This document shows, piece after piece, positions 18,350 to 27,932 of a stretch of 64,000 bases of DNA. The notes under the pieces were generated by a model. The model saw nothing but the letters and a program-made list of their open reading frames with translations. It ran no database searches and was not told where the DNA came from. The position numbers were made by a program, and so were the translations under genes. The stretch's first letter is position 1. Each line of letters opens with the position of its first letter. Origin of the DNA: Niastella vici (GTDB lineage Bacteria; Bacteroidota; Bacteroidia; Chitinophagales; Chitinophagaceae); contig NZ_LVYD01000024.1 of assembly GCF_002077945.1 (NCBI RefSeq), positions 186,001 to 250,000 on the forward strand. The letters are read 5' to 3'.

Positions 18350-18781
18350 ATGGAAATAAGACCCAAAAAAGGAATAGGAGATTTTACGTTCGGCATGAAA
18401 GCAGAAGAAGTAGTAGCCAAACTGGGAAAGCCCGATAAAATATACCAGGATGAAGATGATGAGAACCAGTTGCTGTATCAATATAACAAGAGCAAACTCA
18501 GGCTTACCTTTTTCGAGGACCATGAAGGAAAGCTGGGTTATATCAGGTGCTCAAGCCCAACGCTCACCTATCAGGGAAAACCCATCATAAATAGCTCCAT
18601 TGAAAAAGTAAAAAAGGAGGTCTTTGGAAAGCATATTGAGGAATGGGAAGAGGAAGACTATGATTTTTTTGCTACCTACGTTAATGAAGAATACTGGATC
18701 GTTTTAAATGTGGAATACGATGAAGTAACAGAGGTTGAAGTAGGTGTGCCGTTTAATGATGATGAGGAGTATGAGTGGTAG
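18350..18781 (+). CDS. Small acidic protein of unknown function
   Basis: The family is not recognised. The cytoplasmic-looking 143-residue protein has no signal or helix. It opens with MEIRPKKGIGDFTFGMKAEE and continues with a VVAKLGKPDK turn, a pattern seen in small proteins with SmpA/BamE-like or immunity-like folds, and ends in a run of acidic residues (FNDDEEYEW). The strong negative charge would suit a binding inhibitor, but no toxin gene lies next to it. It is 45 bp after the membrane protein on the same strand. Confidence 0.65.
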   Translation: MEIRPKKGIGDFTFGMKAEEVVAKLGKPDKIYQDEDDENQLLYQYNKSKLRLTFFEDHEGKLGYIRCSSPTLTYQGKPIINSSIEKVKKEVFGKHIEEWEEEDYDFFATYVNEEYWIVLNVEYDEVTEVEVGVPFNDDEEYEW

Positions 18782-18811
18782 TGATTTAGCATACTTGTAA
18801 CCGTATAGTCA

Positions 18812-19138
18812 ATGCCTACAATGAGGATCCCGGCTATTTGCAAACGAACGCCATTTCAGGTGACCATCATTTTATTCCTGACACTTTATTTGGCCATAGT
18901 TTTATTTACCGGTTACTCATTAACCGGTTTCTGAACCGACATAATTTTCTCCGTCCTATATTGCGCGTTTGCGTTGGTATTAGTTTTTAAAACCAAAGCA
19001 AACGCGCTTTGGTTAACAGTGCTGCTTAGAAGCCTGGCAACCATTTGCGCCATAACGGTATATGGATTGATATTCCTGAATTTCACCAACCCATTTATTG
19101 CAGACCATTTCAAACTACGCAGCTTAAAAATTCTGTAG
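18812..19138 (+). pseudogene. Small polytopic membrane protein gene interrupted by one in-frame TGA
   Basis: One reading frame runs from ATG 18812 to TAG 19136-19138 with a single TGA at 18932-18934. The first part (40 residues) contains the helix TIILFLTLYLAIVLFTG; the part after the TGA (67 residues) contains IIFSVLYCAFALVLVF and WLTVLLRSLATICAITVYGL. Hydrophobic helices on both sides in the same frame, with charged loops between, argue for one gene of about 108 residues with a nonsense mutation. Alternatives are TGA read-through, or a sequencing error. The family is not recognised. The rest of 18782-19301 shows nothing else. Confidence 0.5.
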
Positions 19139-19301
19139 AGTCTACGCGAAGCTCGATCCCCCTTGACCATAATCAACAAATTCCACCCCACCCTCCTATA
19201 ACCGCTTGCTACACAATCTCACTAACGGAACTTGTCCTTCGTCAATTCGTCATACCACCAATAATCTCTATCATTACCCCCTTAATTCAAAACCCTCAAT
19301 T

Positions 19302-19493
19302 ATGAAACGAATACTTGCCGTATCCGCCCTGGTGGCTGTTGCCGCCTTTGCTACCGCTTTTTCCAGTTATTCTTACAGCCTTAAAAAACATCACGAAACC
19401 TGCAAAGGATCGCGCTATTGCACTGCCTGTAAAAACTGCAGCCGGTGCGGTCATTGTGCCAAAAACGGGGGCACCTGCGGTGTTTGCCGGTAA
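19302..19493 (+). CDS. Exported cysteine-rich small protein, 63 residues
   Basis: The start ATG at 19302 gives a signal peptide (MKRILAVSALVAVAAFATAF) and a mature part of about 40 residues with eight cysteines. They are spaced C-x5-C-x2-C-x2-C-x2-C-x2-C-x6-C-x2-C, the last one residue from the C-terminus. Repeated CxxC favours either metal clusters or a compact disulfide knot; in the periplasm or outside, disulfides or copper/zinc binding are both possible. An upstream in-frame extension exists but lacks a signal and is rejected. A hairpin terminator follows 15 bp after the stop. No partner gene is obvious. Confidence 0.75.
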   Translation: MKRILAVSALVAVAAFATAFSSYSYSLKKHHETCKGSRYCTACKNCSRCGHCAKNGGTCGVCR

Positions 19494-19507
19494 TGCACCA
19501 ACTGAAA

Positions 19508-19541
19508 GAGACCCCGATGTTTTACCGGGGCCTCTTTGCTT
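19508..19541. terminator. Terminator between the cysteine-rich gene and the T9SS protein gene
   Basis: GAGaCCCCG pairs with CGGGGcCTC (one A-C mismatch) around an 8-9 base loop, with TTTGCTTGCCTTTT after it on the plus strand. It lies between two convergent genes and may serve both. Confidence 0.6.
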
Positions 19542-19560
19542 GCCTTTTCCTTGTACTTTC

Positions 19561-21036
19561 CTATAAAACCACAATCTTCTGCGCCAGCCGCTCTGTGGTC
19601 GCTTTATTCGTTATGATCAGCATGTACATGCCCGTGCGCAAACCTCCGATCACCATATTATCGTCATGGTAATTATTCCATTGCTTCAAAATCCTTCCGC
19701 CCATATCAGTGATAATTATATCACGGATGGCACTGCTGCCAAATAATACATTCATATTTCCCGATTTACCCGGGTTCGGATATACCGTCACTTTAGAAAG
19801 CTCTTCCAACCCGCGTACGCCTTTTACCGGCATTACTGTACGGGTTCCATCCTTATCAATCTGTACGAGCCGGTACCAGCTGTTTCCTCTGGCCAGGTTC
19901 TCTTCCCTGAACTGATAGGCCAACTGCGTACTGCTATTGCCATTATCTGCTTTCGTTGCAACAAATCCCACTTTTTCATAGGCACTGTTGCCAATACTGC
20001 GTTGTATTTCAAAACCGGTATTATTACTTTCAAATGTGGTGGTCCACTGTAATGTTACATTATTTCCACTGCGGCTGCCGGTATAATTCACCAGCGAAAC
20101 AGGTAATGGAGCTGCTGGCGGCCAGTTAACAGTTACCGTAGCATCGTCGTACATATTGTCGGCAGTGGTAGCGAAACTATTGTCGGGACCGTTATCAGAT
20201 AACCGGTAGGTAAAGATTAACTGTGTTACCGATATGGAATTCCTGGTAATGGTAAAAGTTCCATCGCTGTTCACGGTAACTGTTCCATTGGCAGGCTGCG
20301 TCAATACCGACCATTGTAAATTGTTATAGTTATCGTTCTCGTCATTATCTGTACCGGTAGCATCTACCGTAAAGCCACTGGGGTAATCAAGGTTGGAACC
20401 AAATAAGGCGCCACTAAATGAAGTTTCCGCCAGGTTACTCCGGTTAAATTGATCGTTCAGGGCTACGGGCGGACAATTGCTTCCTCCACATATCAGCGCT
20501 ACACCACTAATAGATACATTATCGATCACATATTTAAAGCCACCCTGGCCGCAATCAGCATGAAAGGATAGCACCACTTTAAAATCACTTGCAGTTACAG
20601 CTGCAGGAAAATCAAAAGTAAAACAGTTACTTCCGCCATTCTGTGCTAATACGTAATTATCTATACGGGCGATAACATTAGCGGGGTCTTTCGCGTCCTG
20701 AAAAGTAGAGACAGAAGAATATACAAACAGTACATCCATGTAGGTAGGATTACATGGAAATGGTATCTGATAATTCATATTGGTCTCATAAGCCCAGATA
20801 TCAAGACACACCTTTACTTTATTGGATGTTTTATTAACCGAAGGCGTGCCGATAATAGAAGGTACATTATCGCCTGCACCTGACGTAAGCACTATGGCAT
20901 TACCGTTTAGTGGCGTAATCTTGGCGCCTTTATCCAATATCCACCCTGTAGGTTCTGGATCAAAATCTTCTTCTAACTGAGCTTGTGCAATTGATGTGAC
21001 TGCAACAAATAATGCAAATAGTAAAAACCGCTTCAT
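19561..21036 (-). CDS. T9SS type A sorting domain-containing secreted protein (paralog 1)
   Basis: This is cargo of the type IX secretion system, likely surface-anchored or released. The 491 residues begin with a signal peptide (MKRFLLFALFVAVTSIAQAQ). A beta-rich N-terminal domain with GDNVPSIIGTPSVNKTSNKV follows, then an Ig/cadherin-like domain (CPPVALNDQFN ... SDGTFTITRN ... FTYRLSDNG). The linker PLPVSLVNYTGSRSGNNVTL leads to the C-terminal sorting domain with VTVYPNPGKSGNMNVLF, IIITDMGGRILKQW and GMYMLIITN. It is closely similar to the gene at 21582-23045 in all domains, so the two arose by tandem duplication. No enzyme domain is visible; adhesion or glycan binding is possible. Confidence 0.9.
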   Translation of the reverse strand: MKRFLLFALFVAVTSIAQAQLEEDFDPEPTGWILDKGAKITPLNGNAIVLTSGAGDNVPSIIGTPSVNKTSNKVKVCLDIWAYETNMNYQIPFPCNPTYMDVLFVYSSVSTFQDAKDPANVIARIDNYVLAQNGGSNCFTFDFPAAVTASDFKVVLSFHADCGQGGFKYVIDNVSISGVALICGGSNCPPVALNDQFNRSNLAETSFSGALFGSNLDYPSGFTVDATGTDNDENDNYNNLQWSVLTQPANGTVTVNSDGTFTITRNSISVTQLIFTYRLSDNGPDNSFATTADNMYDDATVTVNWPPAAPLPVSLVNYTGSRSGNNVTLQWTTTFESNNTGFEIQRSIGNSAYEKVGFVATKADNGNSSTQLAYQFREENLARGNSWYRLVQIDKDGTRTVMPVKGVRGLEELSKVTVYPNPGKSGNMNVLFGSSAIRDIIITDMGGRILKQWNNYHDDNMVIGGLRTGMYMLIITNKATTERLAQKIVVL

Positions 21037-21525
21037 AGTACATACTTTTTTGTGGTTAGGAATTGTGGGGATTGGCTTACAGCGGTATATTGGCTTTATA
21101 GCTTCTAAGGGTAATGAAAAAAGTATCCTGTACGCTCCGGTAATGCGGAGTGAAATAAGTTGTTGTTCGTTATTGATTATTGCAGGTATGAAGCTGTGCT
21201 ACCTTAATAGCCGGAGGTATATGCATGAGGAGTCATTCAATGCATACTTTCTTTTTACGGTAATAGAGGTGCACGCCGTTCAGAGAATACTGGCTATGTG
21301 AATTTTTCGAGGATGGGAATTAATCTTTATTTACTCAGGAGGCTTTTGAGATTTGAAAACAAGGAAGTATTGGATACTGACATATAAAAATAATATGCGT
21401 TCCTCAAATATGCAATAGAGACAATATTTAATTGACTTAAAACAAGTTTATTTTAAACATCCGGGCATCCGGGGAACTCTTGGTAATTCTTTAACTCCGC
21501 TCTTCTTCGGCGACCCTCAGAACAG

Positions 21526-21561
21526 AAAAGCCTTCCCCGGTTCAACCCGGGGAAGGCTTTT
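21526..21561. terminator. Strong bidirectional terminator
   Basis: AAAAGCCTTCCCCGG pairs perfectly with CCGGGGAAGGCTTTT around a 6-base loop. It lies 20 bp after the stop of T9SS paralog 2 and has T-runs on both strands. The rest of the gap upstream of paralog 1 (21037-21525) shows no gene and no recognisable motif. Confidence 0.85.
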
Positions 21562-21581
21562 GGCCTGCAAACGCAGTTATA

Positions 21582-23045
21582 CTACCTTTTGATAATTAAT
21601 TTTGAAACGGTCTTCGCAGCCGTGTTCTTATCGTAAACAATGAACATATACATACCGGTTTGTAATCCAGTGATGGTTATGTTATCATCGCTGTAACTAT
21701 TCCAGCGTTTTATTAATTTACCTCCCAGGTCGGTGATCGATACATCACGCACTGATGAACTGCCGAATAATACATTCACCGTGCTGCCCGGATTCGGATA
21801 GATCAGCATCTTTTTCAGATCTTCCAGTCCACGAATGGCCAGTGATGGTAATATTTTCTTCGTACCATCTTTATTTACCTGTACCAGCCGGTACCAGCTT
21901 ACTGCATTGGTGAGGTTCACTTCTGTGAACGAATAGGTTTGCTGCAGGCTGCTGGTTCCATCAGCTGCCTTGCTGTTCACAAAGCCTACGGCTTTGAAAT
22001 CGCCGTTCACGATGCGTTGCACTTCAAAACCTACATTGTCGGTTTCAGTAGTGGTTGTCCATCTTAATGTAACATTGTTGCCATTGCGGTTGCCGGTAAA
22101 GCTCATGAGGGTAACCGGCAAAGGAGCACCAGCGCCAAAATTCACCGTCACTGCAGCGGTATCGCAATTGCCATCGGGATCGCACAACTGATATACAAAG
22201 GTCATTTGGGTAACTGCTATACTGCTACGGGTAACAGTAGCGGTACCCTGCCCACCGGGGTTCATGGTAACTGTACCATTTGACGGGGGCGTAAGCAATG
22301 ACCAGGTCAATGCGCTATAAGCATCATTGGGATCATTGTCAATACCAGCTGCATATACCATGTAACCTGCAGGCGCTGCCGGATAAGCAGGATTATTACC
22401 ATATAATACTACATTCTGTGATAAGCCGGGCGTAGGGGTATTAAACACATCTGGTAAAGCTACCGGTGCACAGGCCGCGCCGGTACACACTTCACTTAAA
22501 CCGGTGATCACAAAATTATCGAAAGCATAACGGGTGCTGCCCATAGCGCAACCATCGTGTACTACCAGGAATACCCTGAACGAGGTGGCAGTTACAGATG
22601 CAGGAAAAGTAAAGGAGTTACAGTTTGTTCCACCACTGGCTGAAATGGTCAATCCTTTTACCGACCCATACACGCTATTTGGATCGCTTTCATCAATCTG
22701 ATTGCTGTTATTTACAGCTGTGTTGGTGAAGAAAAGATCATACGTTGCAGCGCAGGGCAATGCGCCAAGGCCACCGCTTGATGTATAACCAAAAATGTCA
22801 AAGCAAAAGTTCACGGTTGCAGCGCCGGTTGTTTTCTTTACCTCGGGTGTGCCTATAGTGCCGGGGCTGCTTCCATTTGATGAAAGAATAACATCATTGC
22901 CGTTTACAGTATGGTAACTATACCCGTTGGCAAGGATCCAGTTTGCAGGATGTGGTGTAAAATCTTCTTCTAATTGTGCCTGAAGTAAGCCTGTCCATAA
23001 AGCGCATACTAATAATAATGCACCTGAATGTAACATTCGATTCAT
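21582..23045 (-). CDS. T9SS type A sorting domain-containing secreted protein (paralog 2)
   Basis: Same architecture as the downstream paralog: signal peptide (MNRMLHSGALLLVCALWTGL), beta-rich N-terminal domain with SSPGTIGTPEVKKTTGAATV, an Ig/cadherin-like domain (CAPVALPDVFNTPTPG ... TFVYQLCDPDGNCDTAAV), the PLPVTLMSFTGNRNGNNVTL linker, and a C-terminal sorting domain with MLIYPNPGSTVNVLF and VSITDLGGKLIKRW. Length is 487 residues. Extra cysteines in the Ig-like domain (CDPDGNC) are not in paralog 1. It ends in its own strong terminator, so the two copies are transcribed separately. The 500-bp gap upstream (23046-23545) shows no gene. Confidence 0.9.
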   Translation of the reverse strand: MNRMLHSGALLLVCALWTGLLQAQLEEDFTPHPANWILANGYSYHTVNGNDVILSSNGSSPGTIGTPEVKKTTGAATVNFCFDIFGYTSSGGLGALPCAATYDLFFTNTAVNNSNQIDESDPNSVYGSVKGLTISASGGTNCNSFTFPASVTATSFRVFLVVHDGCAMGSTRYAFDNFVITGLSEVCTGAACAPVALPDVFNTPTPGLSQNVVLYGNNPAYPAAPAGYMVYAAGIDNDPNDAYSALTWSLLTPPSNGTVTMNPGGQGTATVTRSSIAVTQMTFVYQLCDPDGNCDTAAVTVNFGAGAPLPVTLMSFTGNRNGNNVTLRWTTTTETDNVGFEVQRIVNGDFKAVGFVNSKAADGTSSLQQTYSFTEVNLTNAVSWYRLVQVNKDGTKKILPSLAIRGLEDLKKMLIYPNPGSTVNVLFGSSSVRDVSITDLGGKLIKRWNSYSDDNITITGLQTGMYMFIVYDKNTAAKTVSKLIIKR

Positions 23046-23545
23046 AAAACATGCGTTTTAAAATGTTGTCAATGTAAATGCGGAGTTACATAGCGTACGG
23101 ATGATAATGTAGGCAGCTTTAGAACAGAATAATGGATTGAACAAAAAACAGGTTGTTCAGATTGTTGGAGTTCAACAGAGGTTTATAAGGAATGAATGTT
23201 GGATACTGAGGGTTTCATAAGTACGGAAATGCACAGTCGAATGCCTAACCAGAGATATGCGGTAGGACAAAAAAGAATAAAGCTTACAAAGCTTATAAAT
23301 GAGCGAATCACTTCAGAGCACAACAAATGTACTTCACCTGTTTCAAATTAACAATAAGGTGAATATAAAATATTTAAATGTAAAAACTACGGTAAGTCAG
23401 CCTAGTTAATATACTATTTAATTAATAATCAAGGAGTAAGTAGTGAATTGACAACTTGTTCGCGGAAACCCTGGCGTAGGTGCATTGCCGCATAACAATT
23501 ACCGTTGCCGGTTTTCTCAGATTGGGAATTATTCTCAAAAATCTA

Positions 23546-24247
23546 TTAATGATTGGTAATGGTTGATCCGGGCACCCTTTCAACCACCCATTTTTTGGCA
23601 ATTTCAAGCTGTTCTTTTATGGTTAAATTAGTATTATCAAGCACCAGGGCATCGTCGGCCTGGCGAAGCGGGCTCACTTCACGGTGAGAATCAATATAAT
23701 CGCGCATTTCAAGGTTGGCCCTTACCTCTTCCATGGTAATGTTCGGATTTTTTTCATACAATTCCTGGAACCGGCGTTTAACCCGGATCTCGTTTTCTGC
23801 CGTCATGAAGATCTTGAGCTCAGCATGGGGGAATACCACCGTACCTATATCGCGGCCATCCATTACAATACCTTTGTTCTTACCCATCTCCTGCTGCTGC
23901 TTTACGGCAAATTCACGCACTTCCCTGATCGCTGCCACCTCGCTTACCTTTTCGGCCACCACCAGGTCGCGGATCACATACTCCACGTTCTCGCCATTCA
24001 GGTGCATTTCGCTTTGGCCGCTCTTGTGGTTCGACATAAACGTGAGCCTGATATGCTGCATAGCCTCATGTACGATCTCGGGATGGGTCCAGTCAACGTG
24101 ATTACGTAAAAAATAGAGGGTAATAGCCCGGTACATAGCTCCACTGTCAATATATATGTATCCCAACTCCCGGGCCAGCTGTTTGGCTAAGGTGCTTTTT
24201 CCGCAGGACGACCATCCGTCGATGGTGATTATGATCTTTTGTTGCAT
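23546..24247 (-). CDS. cmk: Cytidylate kinase
   Basis: Cmk phosphorylates CMP and dCMP to the diphosphates. The 233-residue protein begins with the P-loop in ITIDGWSSCGKSTLAKQLA (about residues 7-25), followed by the CMP-binding segment IDSGAMYRAITLYFLRNH and the conserved VMDGRDIGTVVFPHAELKIF (about residues 138-157). The lid segment RDYIDSHREVSPLRQADDAL is present. The first glycine of the usual GPAGSGKS loop is kept, but the loop reads GWSSCGKS, which is common in Bacteroidota. It stands alone, downstream of the gap that follows clpC. Confidence 0.96.
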   Translation of the reverse strand: MQQKIIITIDGWSSCGKSTLAKQLARELGYIYIDSGAMYRAITLYFLRNHVDWTHPEIVHEAMQHIRLTFMSNHKSGQSEMHLNGENVEYVIRDLVVAEKVSEVAAIREVREFAVKQQQEMGKNKGIVMDGRDIGTVVFPHAELKIFMTAENEIRVKRRFQELYEKNPNITMEEVRANLEMRDYIDSHREVSPLRQADDALVLDNTNLTIKEQLEIAKKWVVERVPGSTITNH

Positions 24248-24319
24248 AGGTATTGTTGCAAAAATAAGCCAGGGATGGCAGAGATGAAAAAGTTTAGTTG
24301 CCGCAAGTGTATGGTTACC

Positions 24320-24354
24320 AGCCTTGCCCGCCGTAGCCCTGGCATAGGCGAGCC
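24320..24354. repeat. REP-like palindromic element, intergenic copy
   Basis: AGCCTTGCCCGCCGTAGCCC followed by TGGCATAGGCGAGCC. On the minus strand this aligns over almost its whole length with 31689-31722, which lies inside an M1 peptidase coding region. The rest of the 24248-24613 gap holds only an imperfect hairpin (ATGTCG..CGACAT, 24387-24412) of unknown role. Confidence 0.6.
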
Positions 24355-24613
24355 TCCTGCATAAATTGGCACTCCCTCACAAATAAATGTCGCCCCGGTT
24401 TAGGGACGACATCCATTTTGTAGTGGGACTAAATTGGCACACTACGCTGTGTCACCTGGTTAGCAGTCCATCACCTTAGAGGATGCCCTGAATAATATGC
24501 CGGCATAACGAAAATGCCACTTACAACGAGGGGTATTGTAAACCGAGGGACGCAGTTCTATTAACGAAAGACCAGGTATTTAGTTGTTCAGCCCCCTGAA
24601 AATGCATAAAAAA

Positions 24614-24639
24614 AGTCCTCCCGATATATCGGGAGGACT
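24614..24639 (-). terminator. Intrinsic terminator of clpC
   Basis: A perfect 26-bp palindrome (AGTCCTCCCGAT and its complement) starts 25 bp after the clpC stop and is followed on the minus strand by TTTTTTT. Confidence 0.9.
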
Positions 24640-24663
24640 GTATATACTGTTATCAAATGCTTT

Positions 24664-27189
24664 TTAAGAAGCTTCAGATTTTTCCTTTTCTGTCTTCAAA
24701 GAGAATTTGATCTTCGAATTCTCCTTGTCAAGGTCGGCCACCAGGGTGTCGCCTTGTTTAATGTGCAGGCTCAGGATCTCTTCTGCTAAAGGATCTTCCA
24801 GGTATTTCTGAATGGCCCTGTGCAAAGGACGGGCGCCAAATTGCTGGTCGTATCCTTTTTCAGCGATGAAATGTTTGGCATCAGGGGTTAACTCGAGCGT
24901 AAACCCTAAGTTGGCCAGCCGTTTCATTACGCCTTTCATCAGAATGTCGATGATCGAGAAGATGTGCTCTTTGTTCAGTGAGTTGAAGATGATCACATCA
25001 TCGATACGGTTCAGGAACTCGGGCGAGAACGTACGTTTCAACGCTTTTTCAATAACGGCTTTGTTATTTTCATTTGCGTTTTGGGTGCGTGCCTGGGTTG
25101 CAAAACCTACACCATCACCAAAATCTTTCAACTGCCGTACACCAATGTTCGAGGTCATGATGATGGTCGTGTTCTTGAAATCAACTCTTCGGCCCAAACC
25201 GTCGGTCAATTGTCCATCATCCAATACCTGTAACAGGATGTTGTAAATATCCGGGTGTGCTTTTTCAATTTCGTCGAGCAGGATCACCGAATATGGTTTG
25301 CGGCGAACCTTCTCGGTCAGTTGACCACCTTCTTCATAACCTACATATCCGGGAGGCGCACCGATCAACCGGCTCACCGTGAATTTTTCCATGTATTCAC
25401 TCATGTCGATGCGGATGAGCGCATCTTCAGAGTCGAACATATAACGGGCCAGTGAACGGGCCAGCTCGGTTTTACCAACACCGGTAGGTCCCAGGAAGAT
25501 AAATGTACCGATCGGCTTTTTAGGATCTTTCAACCCTACGCGGTTACGCTGAATGGCTTTTACTACTTTATCAATAGCTTCATCCTGCCCTATCACCATT
25601 TCGCGCATATCTTCGGCCATCCGGCGCAGTTTTTCGCTTTCGGCCTGCACCATTCTCTTCACCGGTATACCGGTCATCATGCTCACTACTTCGGCAATGT
25701 TCTCTTCGTCTATGGGATAGCGTTTATGCTTGCTTTCTTCTTCCCAGCTTGCTTTTGCTTTCTCCAACTCTTCCTGCAGGCGTTTTTCGGTATCGCGTAA
25801 AGAAGCTGCTTCTTCAAACTTCTGGCTCTTTACTACTTTATTCTTTTCAACCTTTACATCTTCGATCTTCTTTTCGAGGTCAAGGATCTCTTTAGGCACG
25901 TTGATGTTCTTTAAGTGAACACGGGCGCCTACTTCGTCCAGTACGTCGATGGCCTTGTCGGGCAGCAAACGATCGGTAATGTAACGGTCGCTCAATTTTA
26001 CGCAGGCATCAATGGCATCGTCACTGTAAGTAACGTTGTGATAGTCCTCGTATTTCGATTTGATGTTGTTCAGGATCTGAATGGTTTCGTCTACACTTGG
26101 CGGTTCAACCATTACTTTCTGGAAGCGGCGATCGAGAGCGCCGTCCTTTTCAATATACATTCTGTACTCATCGAGTGTAGAGGCGCCAATGCACTGGAGT
26201 TCGCCACGGGCCAAAGCAGGTTTGAAGATGTTGGAGGCATCGAGTGAACCGCTTGCACCGCCTGCGCCCACTATGGTGTGAATTTCATCGATGAACAGGA
26301 TCACATCCCGGTTCTTCTCCAGCTCATTCATGATGGCTTTCATGCGCTCTTCAAACTGACCACGGTATTTTGTACCGGCTACCAGGGCAGCAAGGTCTAA
26401 TGAGATCACACGTTTATCGAACAGAACTCTGGAAACTTTACGCTGAACGATACGCAGGGCCAACCCTTCAACGATAGCTGTTTTACCTACACCGGGTTCA
26501 CCTATCAATATCGGGTTGTTCTTTTTACGGCGGCTCAGGATCTGCGATACCCTTTCTATTTCTTCCTCACGTCCAACGATAGGGTCAAGGGCACCACTCT
26601 CGGCTAAACGCGTAATGTCGCGGCCAAAATTGTCTAATACCGGTGTCTTGCTTTTTGTATTTCCGGCAGCGCGCGATTTCTGCTGCGAATATTTCTTTTC
26701 ATCATCAAAATCGTCTTCGTTCTCGTCGGCATATTCGCTGCGTACGTCGTTGCTTTTAACAACGCCTAATTCGTTTCTGAATAAATCGTAATCCACGTCG
26801 AACTGATTTAAGATTTGAGTTGCTATGTTTTCCTTATTCTTTAGAATGGAGAGCATTAAGTGTTCCGTTTCAACTGTCGGGCTCTTCAGGGCCTTTGCTT
26901 CCAGCACAGTTACGCGTATCACCTTTTCGGCCTGCTTGGTGAGTGGCAAACTGTTTATGTTAGCAATGTTTTTACCGGTTTTGTCTTTGACTGCCAGTTC
27001 TACTTCTTTCCGCAATTCGTACAGATCCACATTAAAGCTTTTCAATATACGGACAGCAGTGTTCTCTCCTTCACGGATCAACCCCAGCAACAAATGTTCA
27101 GTTCCGATAAAATCGTTCCCAAGCCGTAAAGCCTCCTCTCTGCTAAAAGAAATGATCTCCTTCACCTGGGCTGAAAAATTGTTGTCCAT
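24664..27189 (-). CDS. clpC: ATP-dependent Clp protease ATP-binding subunit ClpC
   Basis: ClpC is a class I Hsp100 AAA+ unfoldase that feeds proteins to ClpP and takes part in stress protein quality control. The ATG at 27189 ([20 protein letters not shown]) is preferred over a TTG ten codons upstream. In 841 residues one sees the Clp N-domain repeats (to about residue 145), a short acidic linker ([10 protein letters not shown]), the first AAA+ domain with [15 protein letters not shown], a UVR-like coiled middle ([18 protein letters not shown]), and the second AAA+ domain with [15 protein letters not shown]. It is divergent from the STAS gene with a 109-bp gap. No CtsR or CIRCE operator could be recognised there. 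Confidence 0.96.
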   Translation of the reverse strand: MDNNFSAQVKEIISFSREEALRLGNDFIGTEHLLLGLIREGENTAVRILKSFNVDLYELRKEVELAVKDKTGKNIANINSLPLTKQAEKVIRVTVLEAKALKSPTVETEHLMLSILKNKENIATQILNQFDVDYDLFRNELGVVKSNDVRSEYADENEDDFDDEKKYSQQKSRAAGNTKSKTPVLDNFGRDITRLAESGALDPIVGREEEIERVSQILSRRKKNNPILIGEPGVGKTAIVEGLALRIVQRKVSRVLFDKRVISLDLAALVAGTKYRGQFEERMKAIMNELEKNRDVILFIDEIHTIVGAGGASGSLDASNIFKPALARGELQCIGASTLDEYRMYIEKDGALDRRFQKVMVEPPSVDETIQILNNIKSKYEDYHNVTYSDDAIDACVKLSDRYITDRLLPDKAIDVLDEVGARVHLKNINVPKEILDLEKKIEDVKVEKNKVVKSQKFEEAASLRDTEKRLQEELEKAKASWEEESKHKRYPIDEENIAEVVSMMTGIPVKRMVQAESEKLRRMAEDMREMVIGQDEAIDKVVKAIQRNRVGLKDPKKPIGTFIFLGPTGVGKTELARSLARYMFDSEDALIRIDMSEYMEKFTVSRLIGAPPGYVGYEEGGQLTEKVRRKPYSVILLDEIEKAHPDIYNILLQVLDDGQLTDGLGRRVDFKNTTIIMTSNIGVRQLKDFGDGVGFATQARTQNANENNKAVIEKALKRTFSPEFLNRIDDVIIFNSLNKEHIFSIIDILMKGVMKRLANLGFTLELTPDAKHFIAEKGYDQQFGARPLHRAIQKYLEDPLAEEILSLHIKQGDTLVADLDKENSKIKFSLKTEKEKSEAS

Positions 27190-27298
27190 TTTATTTATAA
27201 TTTGTTGTGTGTTATACAATAATAACGAATATTTTTGACATTCTGTTGTTCCCTTTTATTAACGGCTGTTAGCGCTAAAAAGTACTTAAAAGGTCTAT

Positions 27299-27673
27299 AT
27301 GCAGTTCAAAATTGATACCAGTGAAAAATTTCATGCCATTCAGATCAAAGAGCCAGTTTTATCTGCTAATATGACAGAAGAATTGGACGCCTGTTTAATG
27401 CCTCTCTTGCAACAGGAAGTTAAAAATGTGGTGCTTATATTACAAGACATTCAAACCATTGATAACGCTGCCGGTGAGCACCTCGTTAAGTTACAACAAT
27501 GCTTTTATGATCAAAATGCATCGTTTGTACTCTGTTGCCTGCAAAAACAGGTGGAAAAAGCACTTGACACCTTCGATCTGCTCGAATTATTGAACGTGGC
27601 GCCCACTGAAAGCGAAGCATGGGATATAGTTCATATGGAAGAAATTGAACGCGAACTGGGCGATTCCTTTTGA
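27299..27673 (+). CDS. STAS domain protein
   Basis: The 124-residue protein has the fold pattern of anti-sigma factor antagonists (SpoIIAA/RsbV type): VKNVVLILQDIQTIDNAAGE (about residues 40-59) corresponds to the strand-turn-helix that normally carries the phosphorylated Ser in a DSSG motif. Here the turn reads DNAAG, so the usual phospho-acceptor is missing. It is either a constitutively active partner or a structural STAS domain. No anti-sigma kinase lies beside it; its divergent neighbour is clpC. Confidence 0.8.
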   Translation: MQFKIDTSEKFHAIQIKEPVLSANMTEELDACLMPLLQQEVKNVVLILQDIQTIDNAAGEHLVKLQQCFYDQNASFVLCCLQKQVEKALDTFDLLELLNVAPTESEAWDIVHMEEIERELGDSF

Positions 27674-27932
27674 TTGAATTTTACAAGTGAACGCACATCA
27701 AGCACTTCGGCAGTGAGCCAAAAACAGCATTGCAGTTAAACCGCCGTTGTGTCACACATACAACAGTATAAAAACCGGAAAAACACCCTTTTTCCGATAT
27801 GTTAAAATTTGAATCTGAAGAAAGAACGCGAAGAAAGGCAAACAGGCATTGAGAAAACAACATTCTAAAACATAAAAAGTCCTTGAAGGAGTTGGAGTTT
27901 TTAACTCCCCCTTTAGGAGGTTGGGGGTATAC

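Noticed and set aside
18913-19191. 92-codon minus-strand frame
   Set aside because: It lies antisense to the better supported broken membrane gene and has no features of its own.
21370-23209. Shared word TTGGATACTGA upstream of both T9SS paralogs as a common operator
   Set aside because: Only 11 bp match and the distances to the two genes differ (about 335 and 155 bp); this can arise by chance in two 500-bp gaps.
24387-24412. Terminator or tRNA-like structure upstream of cmk
   Set aside because: The hairpin is imperfect and has no T-run, and the surrounding sequence lacks the conserved T-loop and anticodon arm of a tRNA.
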